This document shows positions 1 through 9,700 of a stretch of 45,018 bases of DNA, piece after piece. Made by a program: the position numbers and the translations under genes. The notes under the pieces are model-generated. The model made no database searches and was not told the origin of the DNA. It saw only the letters and a list, made by a program, of their open reading frames with translations. Origin of the DNA: Flavobacteriales bacterium (GTDB taxonomy: Bacteria > Bacteroidota > Bacteroidia > Flavobacteriales_G > JALEGO01); the NCBI GenBank assembly GCA_020628935.1, contig JAHDEG010000010.1, positions 41,237-86,254 on the forward strand, read 5' to 3'. Every line of letters starts with the position of its first letter. Position 1 is the first letter of the stretch.

Positions 1-1200
1 AAACCTCGTAAGTTAAAATTTGTACCAAAACTAAAAAGGCAAACTAAAAGGTATTTTATTCCTGATGAGGTGTTGTATAAAACACTAGGAGGGTATGAGA
101 ACAACCAATTTGTGCAAAATTTATTGTCAAATATTCCTTACCCATTTGATTTACAGGATATTGAAAAGATTATTGCTCTTTATAATTTGGGTACTGTTTC
201 ACATGGCTATCGAAGTGGTGCAATTACGTTTCCTTTTATCGATGTAAATAATAGGGTGAGGGCTATACAGGTCAAGCAATTTGATGAAAGCAATCATACT
301 ACTGCAACAGACTTTTTACATTCAGTACTTGAAAAGCAATACCTGCAAGACAATGTGCAAATACCTAAATGGCTACAAGATTATAAGGAAAATGAGACTA
401 AGGTTTCTTGTTTATTTGCAGAACACCTTTTAAAGAAGTTTCCTCACAATCCAATTGCTTTGGTCGAAGCTCCTAAAACAGCTATTTACGGCACTTTGTA
501 TTTTGGTTTTCCTGAACAGCCTACAAATTTACTTTGGTTAGCTGTGTACAATTTGAGTAGCTTAAACCTTAATAAATGTAGAGCATTAAAAGGTAGGAAT
601 GTATTTTTATTCCCTGACCTCTCTAAAAATGGAAGAGCATTTGAATTGTGGAGCAAGAAAGCCTTAGAAATACAAAAGCATTTGAAGGGAACGTATTTTC
701 ATGTGTCTAACTTACTTGAACAATTAGCACCTCAGCAAGATAGAAATGAAGGCAAAGACTTTGCAGACTATATTGCTAAACATGATTGGCGACTGTATAG
801 GAAGCCTAGCATAAAGGCAACACCAGAGACTGAGTCAAAACCTGTTGAACGCTCAATCTGTGAAAAAAGTGAAAAAAGTGAAGCTCCACAAAAAACTTTT
901 TCTTCCGAACAAATAGGGTGCAAGGAAAAAGCTGAGGTGTTAGAATTTTCTGAACATCCAACCAAAGAGAACGAATACACGGATAAAGAGGTCAAAGAAT
1001 TAGAGAGGTTCTTTAAAAACGCTATGCAACCAAATGAACCTGTGAGGTTAAATTCGTGTAGTGTAATTACAGATTATGCACTTTTTGTTGAAAGCCAGTT
1101 CAATTCCATAAAATTAGACACTAATAAACAAACTACTTTGTTGTGTCTGAGTAGATTAAAAGAACTAAAACAAGTATTACTAACCATAAATTCAAACTAA
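1..1200 (+). CDS. DUF6371/Toprim-like mobile-element protein, 5' truncated by window edge
   Basis: The frame is open from base 1 and codons before the first possible start (GTG at 70) read as ordinary coding sequence, so the true start lies upstream of the window. The segment around 64-120 (a Lys/Pro-rich stretch leading into LGGYENNQFVQNLL) resembles the centre of Bacteroidota DUF6371 proteins, which sit in integrated elements and plasmids. Downstream, the ALVEAPKTAIYGTLYF segment followed by GRNVFLFPDL matches the Toprim-like layout (a Glu strand, then an acidic strand) of primase-like proteins. The last ~130 residues are charged, low-complexity and poorly conserved-looking. One base separates it from the next gene, so they probably share a transcript. 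Family assignment is from recall of the pattern, not from a search; a role in element replication or mobilisation is inference. Confidence 0.65.
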   Translation, partial: KPRKLKFVPKLKRQTKRYFIPDEVLYKTLGGYENNQFVQNLLSNIPYPFDLQDIEKIIALYNLGTVSHGYRSGAITFPFIDVNNRVRAIQVKQFDESNHTTATDFLHSVLEKQYLQDNVQIPKWLQDYKENETKVSCLFAEHLLKKFPHNPIALVEAPKTAIYGTLYFGFPEQPTNLLWLAVYNLSSLNLNKCRALKGRNVFLFPDLSKNGRAFELWSKKALEIQKHLKGTYFHVSNLLEQLAPQQDRNEGKDFADYIAKHDWRLYRKPSIKATPETESKPVERSICEKSEKSEAPQKTFSSEQIGCKEKAEVLEFSEHPTKENEYTDKEVKELERFFKNAMQPNEPVRLNSCSVITDYALFVESQFNSIKLDTNKQTTLLCLSRLKELKQVLLTINSN

Positions 1201-1201
1201 T

Positions 1202-1801
1202 ATGAATACAAAAGAAATACAAGCCCTTGAAAGCTATTTTAAAACAGAAAATGAACATTGGAACGATAATGCATTTGAAATGATTTGTGAAGTATTGCAA
1301 AAGGGGAATTTTGAAAATCCAGAAATCCCTTTAAAGATATTTAGCAAGGCTATTGATGTTTTTACAGAACATTTTGAAACACCTTTAAAGGCTATTCAAT
1401 TATTTGAATCAGAAACAGACAAACAGAAAATAGATTCTGTACAAAAGCTATTTGTATTTGAATGGGTTTTGAAGTACATAAGACGTACTGAATTTGAAAA
1501 AGTAGATTTAGATGAAATTAAAGACCTGTTAAAAAGTCAAATAGAACGCCTTAAAGTGGAAGTAAACAAGCGATCTGAATATAACAAGCCTTTGGTTGGT
1601 AACATCAGAGATACCTTGAAAGATTTAATGAAAAAGGAACTTGAAGATTTGCCCGAAACACTCAAAGACCTTGAACCAGTGCAGCGATTAAATGTTCTGT
1701 GCAAACTAATACCATACGTGCTGCCAAAAGTAGTTTCTGTAAGAGCTAACCATGGAGAGCCAGAAGATGATTATACAAGTTTTTCAGGCTATTCATGGTA
1801 A
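1202..1801 (+). CDS. Hypothetical alpha-helical protein of the mobile element
   Basis: A 199-residue protein that I do not recognise. It is acidic and looks almost entirely helical, with many Glu/Lys/Leu heptad-like stretches (for example residues 100-125 and 140-160), no signal peptide, no transmembrane segment and no cysteine cluster. The ATG follows the stop of the DUF6371-like gene by one base, so the two are almost certainly co-transcribed and may act together. The C-terminal tail is Gly/Ser/Tyr-rich and probably disordered. In Bacteroidota elements a small helical protein often follows the DUF6371 gene, but I cannot assign it a function. Confidence 0.7.
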   Translation: MNTKEIQALESYFKTENEHWNDNAFEMICEVLQKGNFENPEIPLKIFSKAIDVFTEHFETPLKAIQLFESETDKQKIDSVQKLFVFEWVLKYIRRTEFEKVDLDEIKDLLKSQIERLKVEVNKRSEYNKPLVGNIRDTLKDLMKKELEDLPETLKDLEPVQRLNVLCKLIPYVLPKVVSVRANHGEPEDDYTSFSGYSW

Positions 1802-1895
1802 TAGAGCAACTTTTTGATATTAATTGCAAAAATGCGACCTTAGTATAAAATTTACCGTATAGAAAGACAGTAAAAGACATATTATAAATACATAG

Positions 1896-2086
1896 CGTTA
1901 GCTGTGTTCTGAGTGATCAAAAACCGCCAGTTTTATAAACACCCTAAGAACATAGACCGAACGCTCACGTTATGGCGTGGGCTGAGTCTATTTGGGTGTT
2001 AGGTATCTGGCGGTACCTTGATTACATTTAGGCAATATTGCCCACGCTGCATTTTGTTCCTATTCCTTCTCTCAGTACAGCTAGCG
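1896..2086 (+). ncRNA. Candidate structured RNA upstream of the restriction gene
   Basis: This gap between two genes folds unusually well by eye. The nested helices are: 1896-1905 with 2077-2086 (10 pairs, one G-U); 1909-1913 with 2071-2075 (CTGAG/CTCAG); 1914-1920 with 2018-2024 (7 pairs, one G-U); 1924-1930 with 2007-2013 (CCGCCAG/CTGGCGG); 1938-1944 with 1994-2000 (AACACCC/GGGTGTT); 1952-1957 with 1986-1991 (ATAGAC/GTCTAT); and 1966-1969 with 1976-1979. In addition GCGTGGGC (1975-1982) is perfectly complementary to GCCCACGC (2040-2047), which would make a pseudoknot between the apical loop region and the 3' arm. A 12-bp palindrome lies at 2031-2042. It ends 14 bases before the ATG of the Type ISP-like gene, so it could be a 5' UTR regulator, a free small RNA, or a DNA-level site such as a recombination or transfer origin. 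The strand is assumed from the neighbours. I do not recognise an RNA family. Confidence 0.5.
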
Positions 2087-2100
2087 AATAAACCTCCAGC

Positions 2101-5100
2101 ATGTACATAGAACAATACCTTGAAAAAATCAATGAAAAATATCAGTCAGGAATAGCAACTGAGCATACTTTTAGAGGTTATTTACAACAGTTAATTGAAT
2201 CTATCAATCCCGAAATATCTGCCACTAATGAGCCTAAAAGACAAGCCTGTGGCGCACCAGATTACGTTATTACTAAAAAATCCATTCCTGTTAGTTACAT
2301 TGAAGCCAAGGATATTGGCGATAGAGACTTACTAGGTAATAAAGCTAATAAAGAGCAGTTTAACCGCTACAAATCCTCTTTACACATGGTAGCCTTTACA
2401 GATTATGTCGATTTCCATTTTTATAAAAATGGGGAATTTACTGCCAGTATTAGTCTGGGGGAAATCACAGCTGATAGGATAAAGCCCAATACAGAAAGTT
2501 CTGAAACTTTTCAGTACCTCATTAAAGACTTTACCACTTCTATTGGTCAAACTATCAAATCACCCAGCTTACTTTCTAAAATGATGGCATCTAAAGCCAA
2601 ACTACTTGCAGGGGTTATAGAGAAGGCATTAAATAGTGATGAAGATAATCAAGAAAACAGTTCTCTAAAAGACCAAATGTCAGCTTTTAAACAAATTCTA
2701 ATCCATGACATTAACCCAAGAGCATTTGCTGATATTTATGCCCAAACCATTGCTTATGGCATGTTTGCTGCACGTTATCATGATGAAACTCTGGACGATT
2801 TTTCAAGGCAAGAAGCTGCTAGTTTAATTCCAAAATCAAATCCCTTCCTGAGAAAACTATTTCAATACATTTCAGGCTACGATATAGATACACGTATTGA
2901 ATGGATTGTCAGTGATTTAGCAGACATTTTTAGAGCTACCAATGTAAAGGAACTGATGAAGAATTACGGTAAGGCCACTCAGATGAGCGACCCTATTATT
3001 CATTTTTATGAAACCTTTTTAGCTGAATATGACCCAAAACTCAGAAAAGCACGCGGAGTATGGTACACACCAAAACCTGTTGTAAATTTCATTGTTAGAG
3101 CAGTTGATGAGGTGTTAAAGACTGAGTTTGGTATTAAGAATGGAATTGCAGACAACGGTAAAACCAAAATCAAGGTTAATTCTCAAACTCCTGACCTGAG
3201 AAGTAAAACAGGTTATAAGCAAGTAGAGCAAGAGGTACATAAAGTTCAAATTTTAGACCCTGCTGCGGGTACAGGAACCTTTTTAGCAGAGGTGATTAAC
3301 TACATTTATGAAACTAAGTTTAAAAGCCTACAAGGTATCTGGTCTAGTTATGTGGAAAAAGACCTGATTCCACGTTTAAACGGCTTTGAACTATTAATGG
3401 CTTCTTATGCAATGGCACACCTAAAACTAGATATGCTTTTGGATGAAACAGAATTTAGAGCTATTAAATCACAACGTTTGAGGGTTTACTTAACCAATTC
3501 CTTAGAAGAACATCACCCAAATACAGGTACACTTTTTGCTAATTTTTTGAGCCAAGAAGCCAGCGAAGCCAATCAGGTAAAGCGAGATACGCCTGTGATG
3601 TGTGTGATTGGTAATCCGCCTTATAGCGGAGAAAGTGCCAATAAGGGCGATTGGATTATGAGCCTAATGGAAGATTACAAAAAAGAACCAGGCGGAAAAG
3701 ACAAGTTAAAAGAGCGTAATCCAAAGTGGATAAATGATGATTATGTAAAGTTTTTGCGATATGGTCAGCATTTTATTGAGAAAAACGGAAGTGGCTTGGT
3801 AGCTTTTATCAATCCGCACGGTTTTTTAGACAATCCAACTTTTAGGGGTATGCGTTGGAATTTACTTAAAACCTATGACAAAATTTATACGATAGATTTA
3901 CACGGTAATAGCAAGAAGAAAGAAACTGCACCAGACGGAAGTGCAGATACTAATGTCTTTGATATTCAACAAGGAGTTTCAATTAACATTTTTGTAAAAA
4001 CGGGAAAAAAGAAAGCCAACGAATTAGGTAAAATTTTGCATTACGACCTTTATGGGAAACGTGATTTTAAATACGATTTTTTAACTGAAAACTCAATTCA
4101 ATCTATTGATTTTAATGAGTTGCCAAATGTTGCACCAATGTATTTTATGGTGCAAAAAGATTTTGAAGCAAAGGAATCTTACGACAAAGGGTTTTCAGTA
4201 AACGATTTGTTTTTAATTAATGGTGTTGGATTAACAACTGCACATGATAATTTTGTAATTCAAGAAAGCAAAACAGAATTATTAGATTTTTATAAAAAAT
4301 TTCAGTTGGCACCAAGAGATGCTGAATTTTTGTATAAAGAGTTCAATGTAAGAAAAAAGAAGGGTTGGGATATTTTACAGGGTTATGATAACATAAAAAA
4401 CGAAACTGATTTAAGTACATACATAAAGCCTATTTCTTATCGTCCTTTTGATAATCGTTTTGTTTTCTATGAGGATAAATTAGTTTGGCGTACAGTAAGG
4501 AAAGTAATGCAACACTTTACACTTGGGGAAAATATTGGTTTGACACTTTGTAAGCAATTTAAAACAGGCGACAACTATGTACATGCATTTATTGCTAATA
4601 AAGTAATTGAAAGTTCGTATGTGTCAAATAGAACGAGTGAAATAACTTCTATTTTTCCTCTCTATATCTACCAAGAAACTAACGAACAACAGACTACTGA
4701 ACAAAAGACTAAAAGAGTACCAAATCTAAATATTGAAATTGTAAATCAAATGGCGGAGAATATAGGTTTGACCCATACAAACGAAAAAGAAACCACAAAA
4801 AACACATTTTCTCCCATAGATATTTTGGATTATATCTATGCAGTCTTGCACTCGCCTAACTATCGCGAGAAATACAAAGAGTTTTTAAAAATTGATTTTC
4901 CACGTATTCCATATCCTGAAAATCAAGAAACCTTTTGGAAACTTGTCAAATTAGGAAGTGAAATACGCCAATTACACCTATTAGAAAGCCCAGTTGTTGA
5001 GCAACACATTACGCAATACCCAATTGATGGCGATAATGTCATTACAACTAAAATTGGTAAGAAGGACTGGGAATTATTTGATGAGGAAAATCAGTTGGGT

Positions 5101-5325
5101 AGAATATGGATAAATGACACCCAATATTTTGACAATATTCCATTAGTAGCGTGGGAGTTTTATATTGGAGGTTATCAACCTGCTCAAAAGTGGTTAAAAG
5201 ACCGCCGTGGGCATACGCTAGACTTTGAGGGCATCATGCATTACCAAAAGATTATAAAGGCACAGTTTGAAACCGATAGATTGATGAAAGAGATTGATTT
5301 AGTTATTATAGAATTAAAGTTGTAA
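2101..5325 (+). CDS. Type IIG / Type ISP-like restriction-modification enzyme
   Basis: A single-chain enzyme that should both cut DNA and methylate adenine at its recognition site. The N-terminal nuclease shows a PD-(D/E)XK arrangement: Pro53-Asp54, then Glu68-Ala69-Lys70. The gamma-class N6-adenine methyltransferase core has motif I DPAAGTGTF at 386-394 and catalytic motif IV NPPY at 505-508. The C-terminal ~300 residues, including the SPNYREKYKEFLKIDFPRIP segment, match the Type ISP C-terminal specificity domain. At 1074 aa it is shorter than classical Type ISP enzymes (about 1600 aa), and I see no SF2 helicase between nuclease and methyltransferase. It is therefore closer to Type IIG architecture and should cut without translocating. 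No separate methylase or specificity gene accompanies it. The ATG lies just after the structured segment, with no Shine-Dalgarno sequence. Confidence 0.9.
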   Translation: MYIEQYLEKINEKYQSGIATEHTFRGYLQQLIESINPEISATNEPKRQACGAPDYVITKKSIPVSYIEAKDIGDRDLLGNKANKEQFNRYKSSLHMVAFTDYVDFHFYKNGEFTASISLGEITADRIKPNTESSETFQYLIKDFTTSIGQTIKSPSLLSKMMASKAKLLAGVIEKALNSDEDNQENSSLKDQMSAFKQILIHDINPRAFADIYAQTIAYGMFAARYHDETLDDFSRQEAASLIPKSNPFLRKLFQYISGYDIDTRIEWIVSDLADIFRATNVKELMKNYGKATQMSDPIIHFYETFLAEYDPKLRKARGVWYTPKPVVNFIVRAVDEVLKTEFGIKNGIADNGKTKIKVNSQTPDLRSKTGYKQVEQEVHKVQILDPAAGTGTFLAEVINYIYETKFKSLQGIWSSYVEKDLIPRLNGFELLMASYAMAHLKLDMLLDETEFRAIKSQRLRVYLTNSLEEHHPNTGTLFANFLSQEASEANQVKRDTPVMCVIGNPPYSGESANKGDWIMSLMEDYKKEPGGKDKLKERNPKWINDDYVKFLRYGQHFIEKNGSGLVAFINPHGFLDNPTFRGMRWNLLKTYDKIYTIDLHGNSKKKETAPDGSADTNVFDIQQGVSINIFVKTGKKKANELGKILHYDLYGKRDFKYDFLTENSIQSIDFNELPNVAPMYFMVQKDFEAKESYDKGFSVNDLFLINGVGLTTAHDNFVIQESKTELLDFYKKFQLAPRDAEFLYKEFNVRKKKGWDILQGYDNIKNETDLSTYIKPISYRPFDNRFVFYEDKLVWRTVRKVMQHFTLGENIGLTLCKQFKTGDNYVHAFIANKVIESSYVSNRTSEITSIFPLYIYQETNEQQTTEQKTKRVPNLNIEIVNQMAENIGLTHTNEKETTKNTFSPIDILDYIYAVLHSPNYREKYKEFLKIDFPRIPYPENQETFWKLVKLGSEIRQLHLLESPVVEQHITQYPIDGDNVITTKIGKKDWELFDEENQLGRIWINDTQYFDNIPLVAWEFYIGGYQPAQKWLKDRRGHTLDFEGIMHYQKIIKAQFETDRLMKEIDLVIIELKL

Positions 5326-5348
5326 CTTTCTTTTAAAGAACTGTTTAC

Positions 5349-5768
5349 ATGAGTTTGAACTTGCAAAAAATTCATTATGATGAATTAAATGCCAGACAAA
5401 AAGAGAATTATAATTTTCAAAAAATCTCGGCTATACTTGCTGATTACGGGTTTATGACTCTTAGGCTTTCAGACGACTGGAATGGTGCTGATTTTATTGC
5501 ACACCATATTGATGGTGTTAATTATCATAAGGTGCAACTAAAAGGTAGGCTCACTTTTGATAAAAAATACTTGAATAAAGAAATACGAGTATGTTTTCCT
5601 CATAAAGGAGAGTGGTACTTGTATGACCATGACAAGCTATTAGCAGTATTTCTTGCAAAATATAAGGATGCAATGGCTAAAAGTAAGTCTTGGACGTTGA
5701 AAGGAAGTTACTCATGGAGTGCTCTAAGTAATGAAGTGTTGGAATTACTAGGGGGTTATAGGCTATGA
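5349..5768 (+). CDS. Small PD-(D/E)XK-like protein next to the restriction enzyme
   Basis: A 139-residue protein starting 23 bases after the restriction gene. Residues 42-62 contain DDWNGADFIAHH, a short turn, then YHKVQLKGR. An Asp on one strand followed by Gln-x-Lys on the next is the layout of PD-(D/E)XK nuclease folds in which Gln replaces the usual acidic residue. An acidic/aromatic N-terminal helix (LNARQKENYNFQKISAILADYG) would supply the N-terminal helix of that fold. Small proteins of this type commonly follow Type ISP genes in Bacteroidota, so a role as accessory nuclease or modulator is plausible. Function is inferred from motif spacing and context only; it could equally be a catalytically inactive DNA-binding partner. 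Confidence 0.7.
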   Translation: MSLNLQKIHYDELNARQKENYNFQKISAILADYGFMTLRLSDDWNGADFIAHHIDGVNYHKVQLKGRLTFDKKYLNKEIRVCFPHKGEWYLYDHDKLLAVFLAKYKDAMAKSKSWTLKGSYSWSALSNEVLELLGGYRL

Positions 5769-5817
5769 GTACAAACTTCCCTAATTATTTAGGTTTCATT
5801 TCTGAAAATAAATTTTA

Positions 5818-6405
5818 ATGCCAAAGCCTCATACATTCCCAATCCTATACGATGATACCTTACAAATAAGCACTTCTAAGCTGAAAGAATGGAAATACCT
5901 GAACGCAGAACAAATTAAAAGTGGTTCACTTACTTGGAGTAGAAATGGAAACCAAACGGCTAGTATCTCTATAAGAGTAAATACTTATGAGGAGCAGTCT
6001 TTTATTGAACTTGATTATAAATACAGGGGTGAGCCTAGAAACTATAAGGTGAAATTGGTTACTAAACCTTCTAATTTGGGCAACGGGTTTGTTTGGTATT
6101 TCCTTTGCCCGCAAACAAAAAAGCGTTGTCGTAAGCTGTATTTAGTAGGTGGGTATTTCTTACATCGTGAAGCCTTTAACGGCTGTATGTATGAAACTCA
6201 AACTCAAAGTAAGAAGTATAGAGAATTAGATAAAACATTAGGTGCGTATTTCAGAACAGACGACCTTTACGAGCAACTTTACAGCAAGCACTTTAAAAAG
6301 ACCTATGCTGGTAAGCCGACTAGAAAGTATTTGCGAATAATGGAGCAAATAGAGAGAGCGGAAAGCGTCTCATACCTTGATTTAGAAAGGGCTTTGATGA
6401 GTTAA
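5818..6405 (+). CDS. Cys-containing conserved hypothetical protein of the mobile element
   Basis: A 195-residue basic protein, last gene before the tRNA-Arg gene. The N-terminal half is beta-rich. The centre carries FLCPQTKKRCRKLYL and then a HREAFNGCMYETQTQSKKY segment. This CxxxxxxC ... C arrangement with RKLYL and a YxxQ element recalls a small zinc-ribbon-like protein family common in bacterial integrated elements, although here the second half shows only one Cys plus a His, so metal binding is uncertain. The C-terminal 60 residues are helical and positively charged. It follows the small nuclease-like gene by 49 bases on the same strand. Function is unknown; nucleic-acid binding would fit the charge but is inference. 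Confidence 0.7.
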   Translation: MPKPHTFPILYDDTLQISTSKLKEWKYLNAEQIKSGSLTWSRNGNQTASISIRVNTYEEQSFIELDYKYRGEPRNYKVKLVTKPSNLGNGFVWYFLCPQTKKRCRKLYLVGGYFLHREAFNGCMYETQTQSKKYRELDKTLGAYFRTDDLYEQLYSKHFKKTYAGKPTRKYLRIMEQIERAESVSYLDLERALMS

Positions 6406-6430
6406 CTCAATCTTTCCTTAAATCGATTTT

Positions 6431-6451
6431 GTGTTACAGAAGTGTTACAGA
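6431..6451 (+). repeat. Tandem 10-bp direct repeat at the element end
   Basis: GTGTTACAGA occurs at 6431-6440 and again at 6442-6451, one base apart. It lies between the last element gene and the tRNA-Arg terminator, where integrase arm-binding or core sites are usually found. It may be part of an attachment site; the other end of the element is outside the window, so the matching repeat cannot be checked here. Confidence 0.5.
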
Positions 6452-6457
6452 ATCAAA

Positions 6458-6488
6458 AAGCACCTACGTTTAAATAACGTAAGTGCTT
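6458..6488. terminator. Bidirectional terminator between element and tRNA-Arg
   Basis: An imperfect stem pairs AAGCAC + TACGTT (6458-6470, one bulged C) with AACGTA + GTGCTT (6476-6488, one bulged A) around a 5-base loop. On the plus strand a T5 run follows at 6491-6495. On the minus strand, reading out of the tRNA gene, a T5 run follows as well (complement of 6453-6458). It can stop both the rightward element genes and the leftward tRNA transcript. Confidence 0.75.
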
Positions 6489-6499
6489 GATTTTTAAAG

Positions 6500-6573
6500 T
6501 GATCGCGATAGGATTCGAACCTATGACCGTCTGCTTAGAAGGCAGATGCTCTATCCAGCTGAGCTACGCGACC
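6500..6573 (-). tRNA. tRNA-Arg(TCT)
   Basis: Read on the minus strand, the acceptor stem GGTCGCG pairs with CGCGATC (one G-U), followed by discriminator A. The D arm is GCTC/GAGC, the anticodon arm TCTGC/GCAGA encloses the loop CTTCTAA with anticodon TCT, and the T arm ATAGG/CCTAT encloses TTCGAAT. The CCA end is not encoded. Its 3' end points toward the restriction element at 1-6450, which fits integration at the tRNA 3' end. Confidence 0.95.
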
Positions 6574-6725
6574 AATTTGAAATGCAAATAAATAAAAAAA
6601 AGACAAAACCTACAACTAAATGAAGAGGTAATAGTAATTATTCATTTTTATTATAATAATTTGAATCTTAAAATAACATATATTGAAACGTTTTAAGCCA
6701 TTAGAACGTTGAACAGACAATATAA

Positions 6726-9700
6726 ATGAAATTAAAAAGATTAAATAAAATACTCTTCTGTATTACAGTATTTATTTGTGGTATTAGTAACTGTCGCGCA
6801 ACCAATTACTATGTTAACGACTCATGGTCTAATTCCGATATTTATTGCACCCAGCCAGGCTTATCTAATAACGATGGTTTATCACCAAGCTCACCTAAAA
6901 GATTACTAAGTGAAATTTTTAATGCGTATTCTAGTCAGCTGAGTGGTAATGATACCATTTTTATAGACTGGGGAAATTACGAAGATGAGATTTCGATAGG
7001 CCAATTGAACTTCTCCAAAAATAGTCCATTAACGATAATCGGAGCCAGTAAAACTGACACTAAAATTGAAAGTAGCTCACCAAATACCAACGTTCTGAAT
7101 ATCGAAAACTGCTCGCATATAAATTTGAGTAAAATAAATTTTGAAAGCAACTCTCTTAGAACAAATACAATTGCCGGAGCATCTAATGTTATTACCATAA
7201 ATGACTGTGACAATATTACTGTAGATAATTGCCAAGCAATTAGAAATAAAGATGAAGACGCGCTTGTAAGTATATTTGGTGCTTCATCAAAACTTACAAT
7301 TTCCAACTCACTATTACGTCATAATGAATATCAATCTACAGGTGTAAAAATAACTGGTAATAGCTCTAATGATAAAGTAAAATACATTTCCATCTTAAAT
7401 TCTACCATAAGACTTACTAGAACTGATACTAATGGTTTGGCTGCTTCAGATGCCATTGAACTTGAAAACACTGATAGTATTTACATTCAAAAAAATAAAA
7501 TACATTCTTATGACCGTGGCATAAGAATATGGGATAACTCTAATAACACCTTTACTACAAACAACTTTATTACTACAAACACAAATGCGGGGATTTACTT
7601 CAAAGGAGGTACATCCACTTATGGAATTATAGCTTATAATTCTTTCAATAACATTGCTGAATCCAATAATGGGAGTGCTTGTTTGGTTTTTAGTGACAAT
7701 AATAACGATGAAAACTCTACAATTGGATGGTCAATTTATAACAACATTTTTAACTCTAATTTAAATAATTATAATATGTGGTTTTATACTACAACAGCAG
7801 ACTTTGACAGCATTGACTATAACAGTTATTATCGACAAAATACATTGCCAATAGTTAACACTTTTGATTTTACCCAATGGCAAAATTACGATTCAGATAA
7901 TAGGTCCGGATTTGCTGGTGATACAAACTCTATTTATTTAAATCCCCAATACTTAAATGACTCTGTTTTAATACCCCAAAATACCAATCTAAAATTTGGC
8001 TTGGCAGGATATAATAATACTGTAGATGACATTTATCACCGAACAAGGTTAAGCCCAACAACAGTAGGAGCTTATGATTTATATACAGGTTTAAACGGAA
8101 ACTATTCTATAAACCCAAACGAAACCGCCTCTTACACAAATTACCAGAGCCCAGAAGATGTGTTAAAAGATTTAAAAGGATACTCACGATCAGATGGCGG
8201 CCCAAACAACGGCCCTGATTTAGCTGGTAATTGCATGTTTGAAATTGAAGATGGAATTTACCAACTAGCTGATCAGCTCTTATTCGAAGATTACCAAAAC
8301 AACAGGTTCTCTATGAAGTTCAATTCTAAATCTAGAAATGCTGAAAATGTAACTTTCGAAGCCGTATATAATAAACCAGTTATTTATATAACAGGTAGTT
8401 TTAACAACAACATCTTGTTCAAAAACATTAATTTCACTACATCTAACGCATCATACTCAGCTAGTTTAGTCAAAATTTATGGTTCAGGTTCTGATTCTAT
8501 AAGAGATATCACTTTTGATAGTTGCAAATTTACTGGTGGAGAATACGGAGTTCGAATTTTTGGAGGACTAAAAGTTATAAATACTACTATTAATCAATGC
8601 GAGTTTATAGAACAGAGCTTTTATTCACTATTTATAAATAACGTACAATCAGATACAAACCCTGTTGCTAATTTTACCAACAATAGTATAATTAGTAATA
8701 ATTTTTCGAATCATAGAGCAATTAGAATTCAAAATGCTAACAAATTAAATATTGCTAACAACTCTGTGATAATGAATAACATTGGTAACACTAATACTTA
8801 TGCAGTTTATTTATTTGATAGTGATGATATAAGTTTTATACATAACAGCATTAGTGTTTCAGAGCCCTCAGCCTTAACTGACATTTTGAGAATTAACAAC
8901 TGTCAAGAATTAAGAGCGATAAATAATAATTTATCGCAAAATGGTAATGGAAAGGTTTATGCTTTATTTGGTAGCAATCTAGTAATTAACAATAATAACA
9001 CATACAAATCGGCTTTAAGCTCATTTGCATATTCCAATTTAAGCGGCACTCATAGCACTTTCGAAGACTGGCAACTGTCTAACAGCTCAGCATACGACCA
9101 AAATTCAGTGAGTATTTATCCCTTTTTTATCGATCCTTATTCAAACTTAAGATTAGACTGTTCTAGCCCTAATTTACTAAGAATAGCAGAATTCTTAAGC
9201 GATAGTATTGTTCAAATCGATGTTGATGGAAACTCAAGAGGCAATGATGTAACCGGCATAAATAACTATGTAGGATTTCACGAATTTCAAACCGGAGATA
9301 AACTTTCAGGTGATTACCTAATCACTTCCAATAGCACTCCTGATTCAGCATCCTATGAAAAAATTTATTATTCAATAAGTGATGCAATCGCAGATATAAA
9401 TTGTAGAGGAATTAATGGTACTGTAACTTTCTATTTAGGTGATCCTGTTTATGAAAATCAACAATTTATATTAAGCTCTACGTTAGTAGATAATGGTAGT
9501 GATCATACAGTTCATTTCACTTCACTAGACTCTTTAAATAAATCTAGGATTCAATATGGTCAATCAGCTAATAACCTTAACTATATTTTTAAACTCAACA
9601 ACCCCAATTACAATGTTGCTTTCAGCAAAATTGACTTTTTACGTAACACTGGTGATTATGATAAGATATTGCATTCTACAGGTACTTTTAAAAATTTAAC

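Noticed and set aside
1896-2086. Structured segment as a retron msr/msd or CRISPR-type guide RNA
   Set aside because: No reverse transcriptase, Cas, IscB or TnpB gene is adjacent; the neighbours are a restriction enzyme and element genes.
6431-6451. CRISPR-like tandem repeat near the tRNA gene
   Set aside because: Only two units of 10 bp separated by one base; no spacers and no cas genes in the window.
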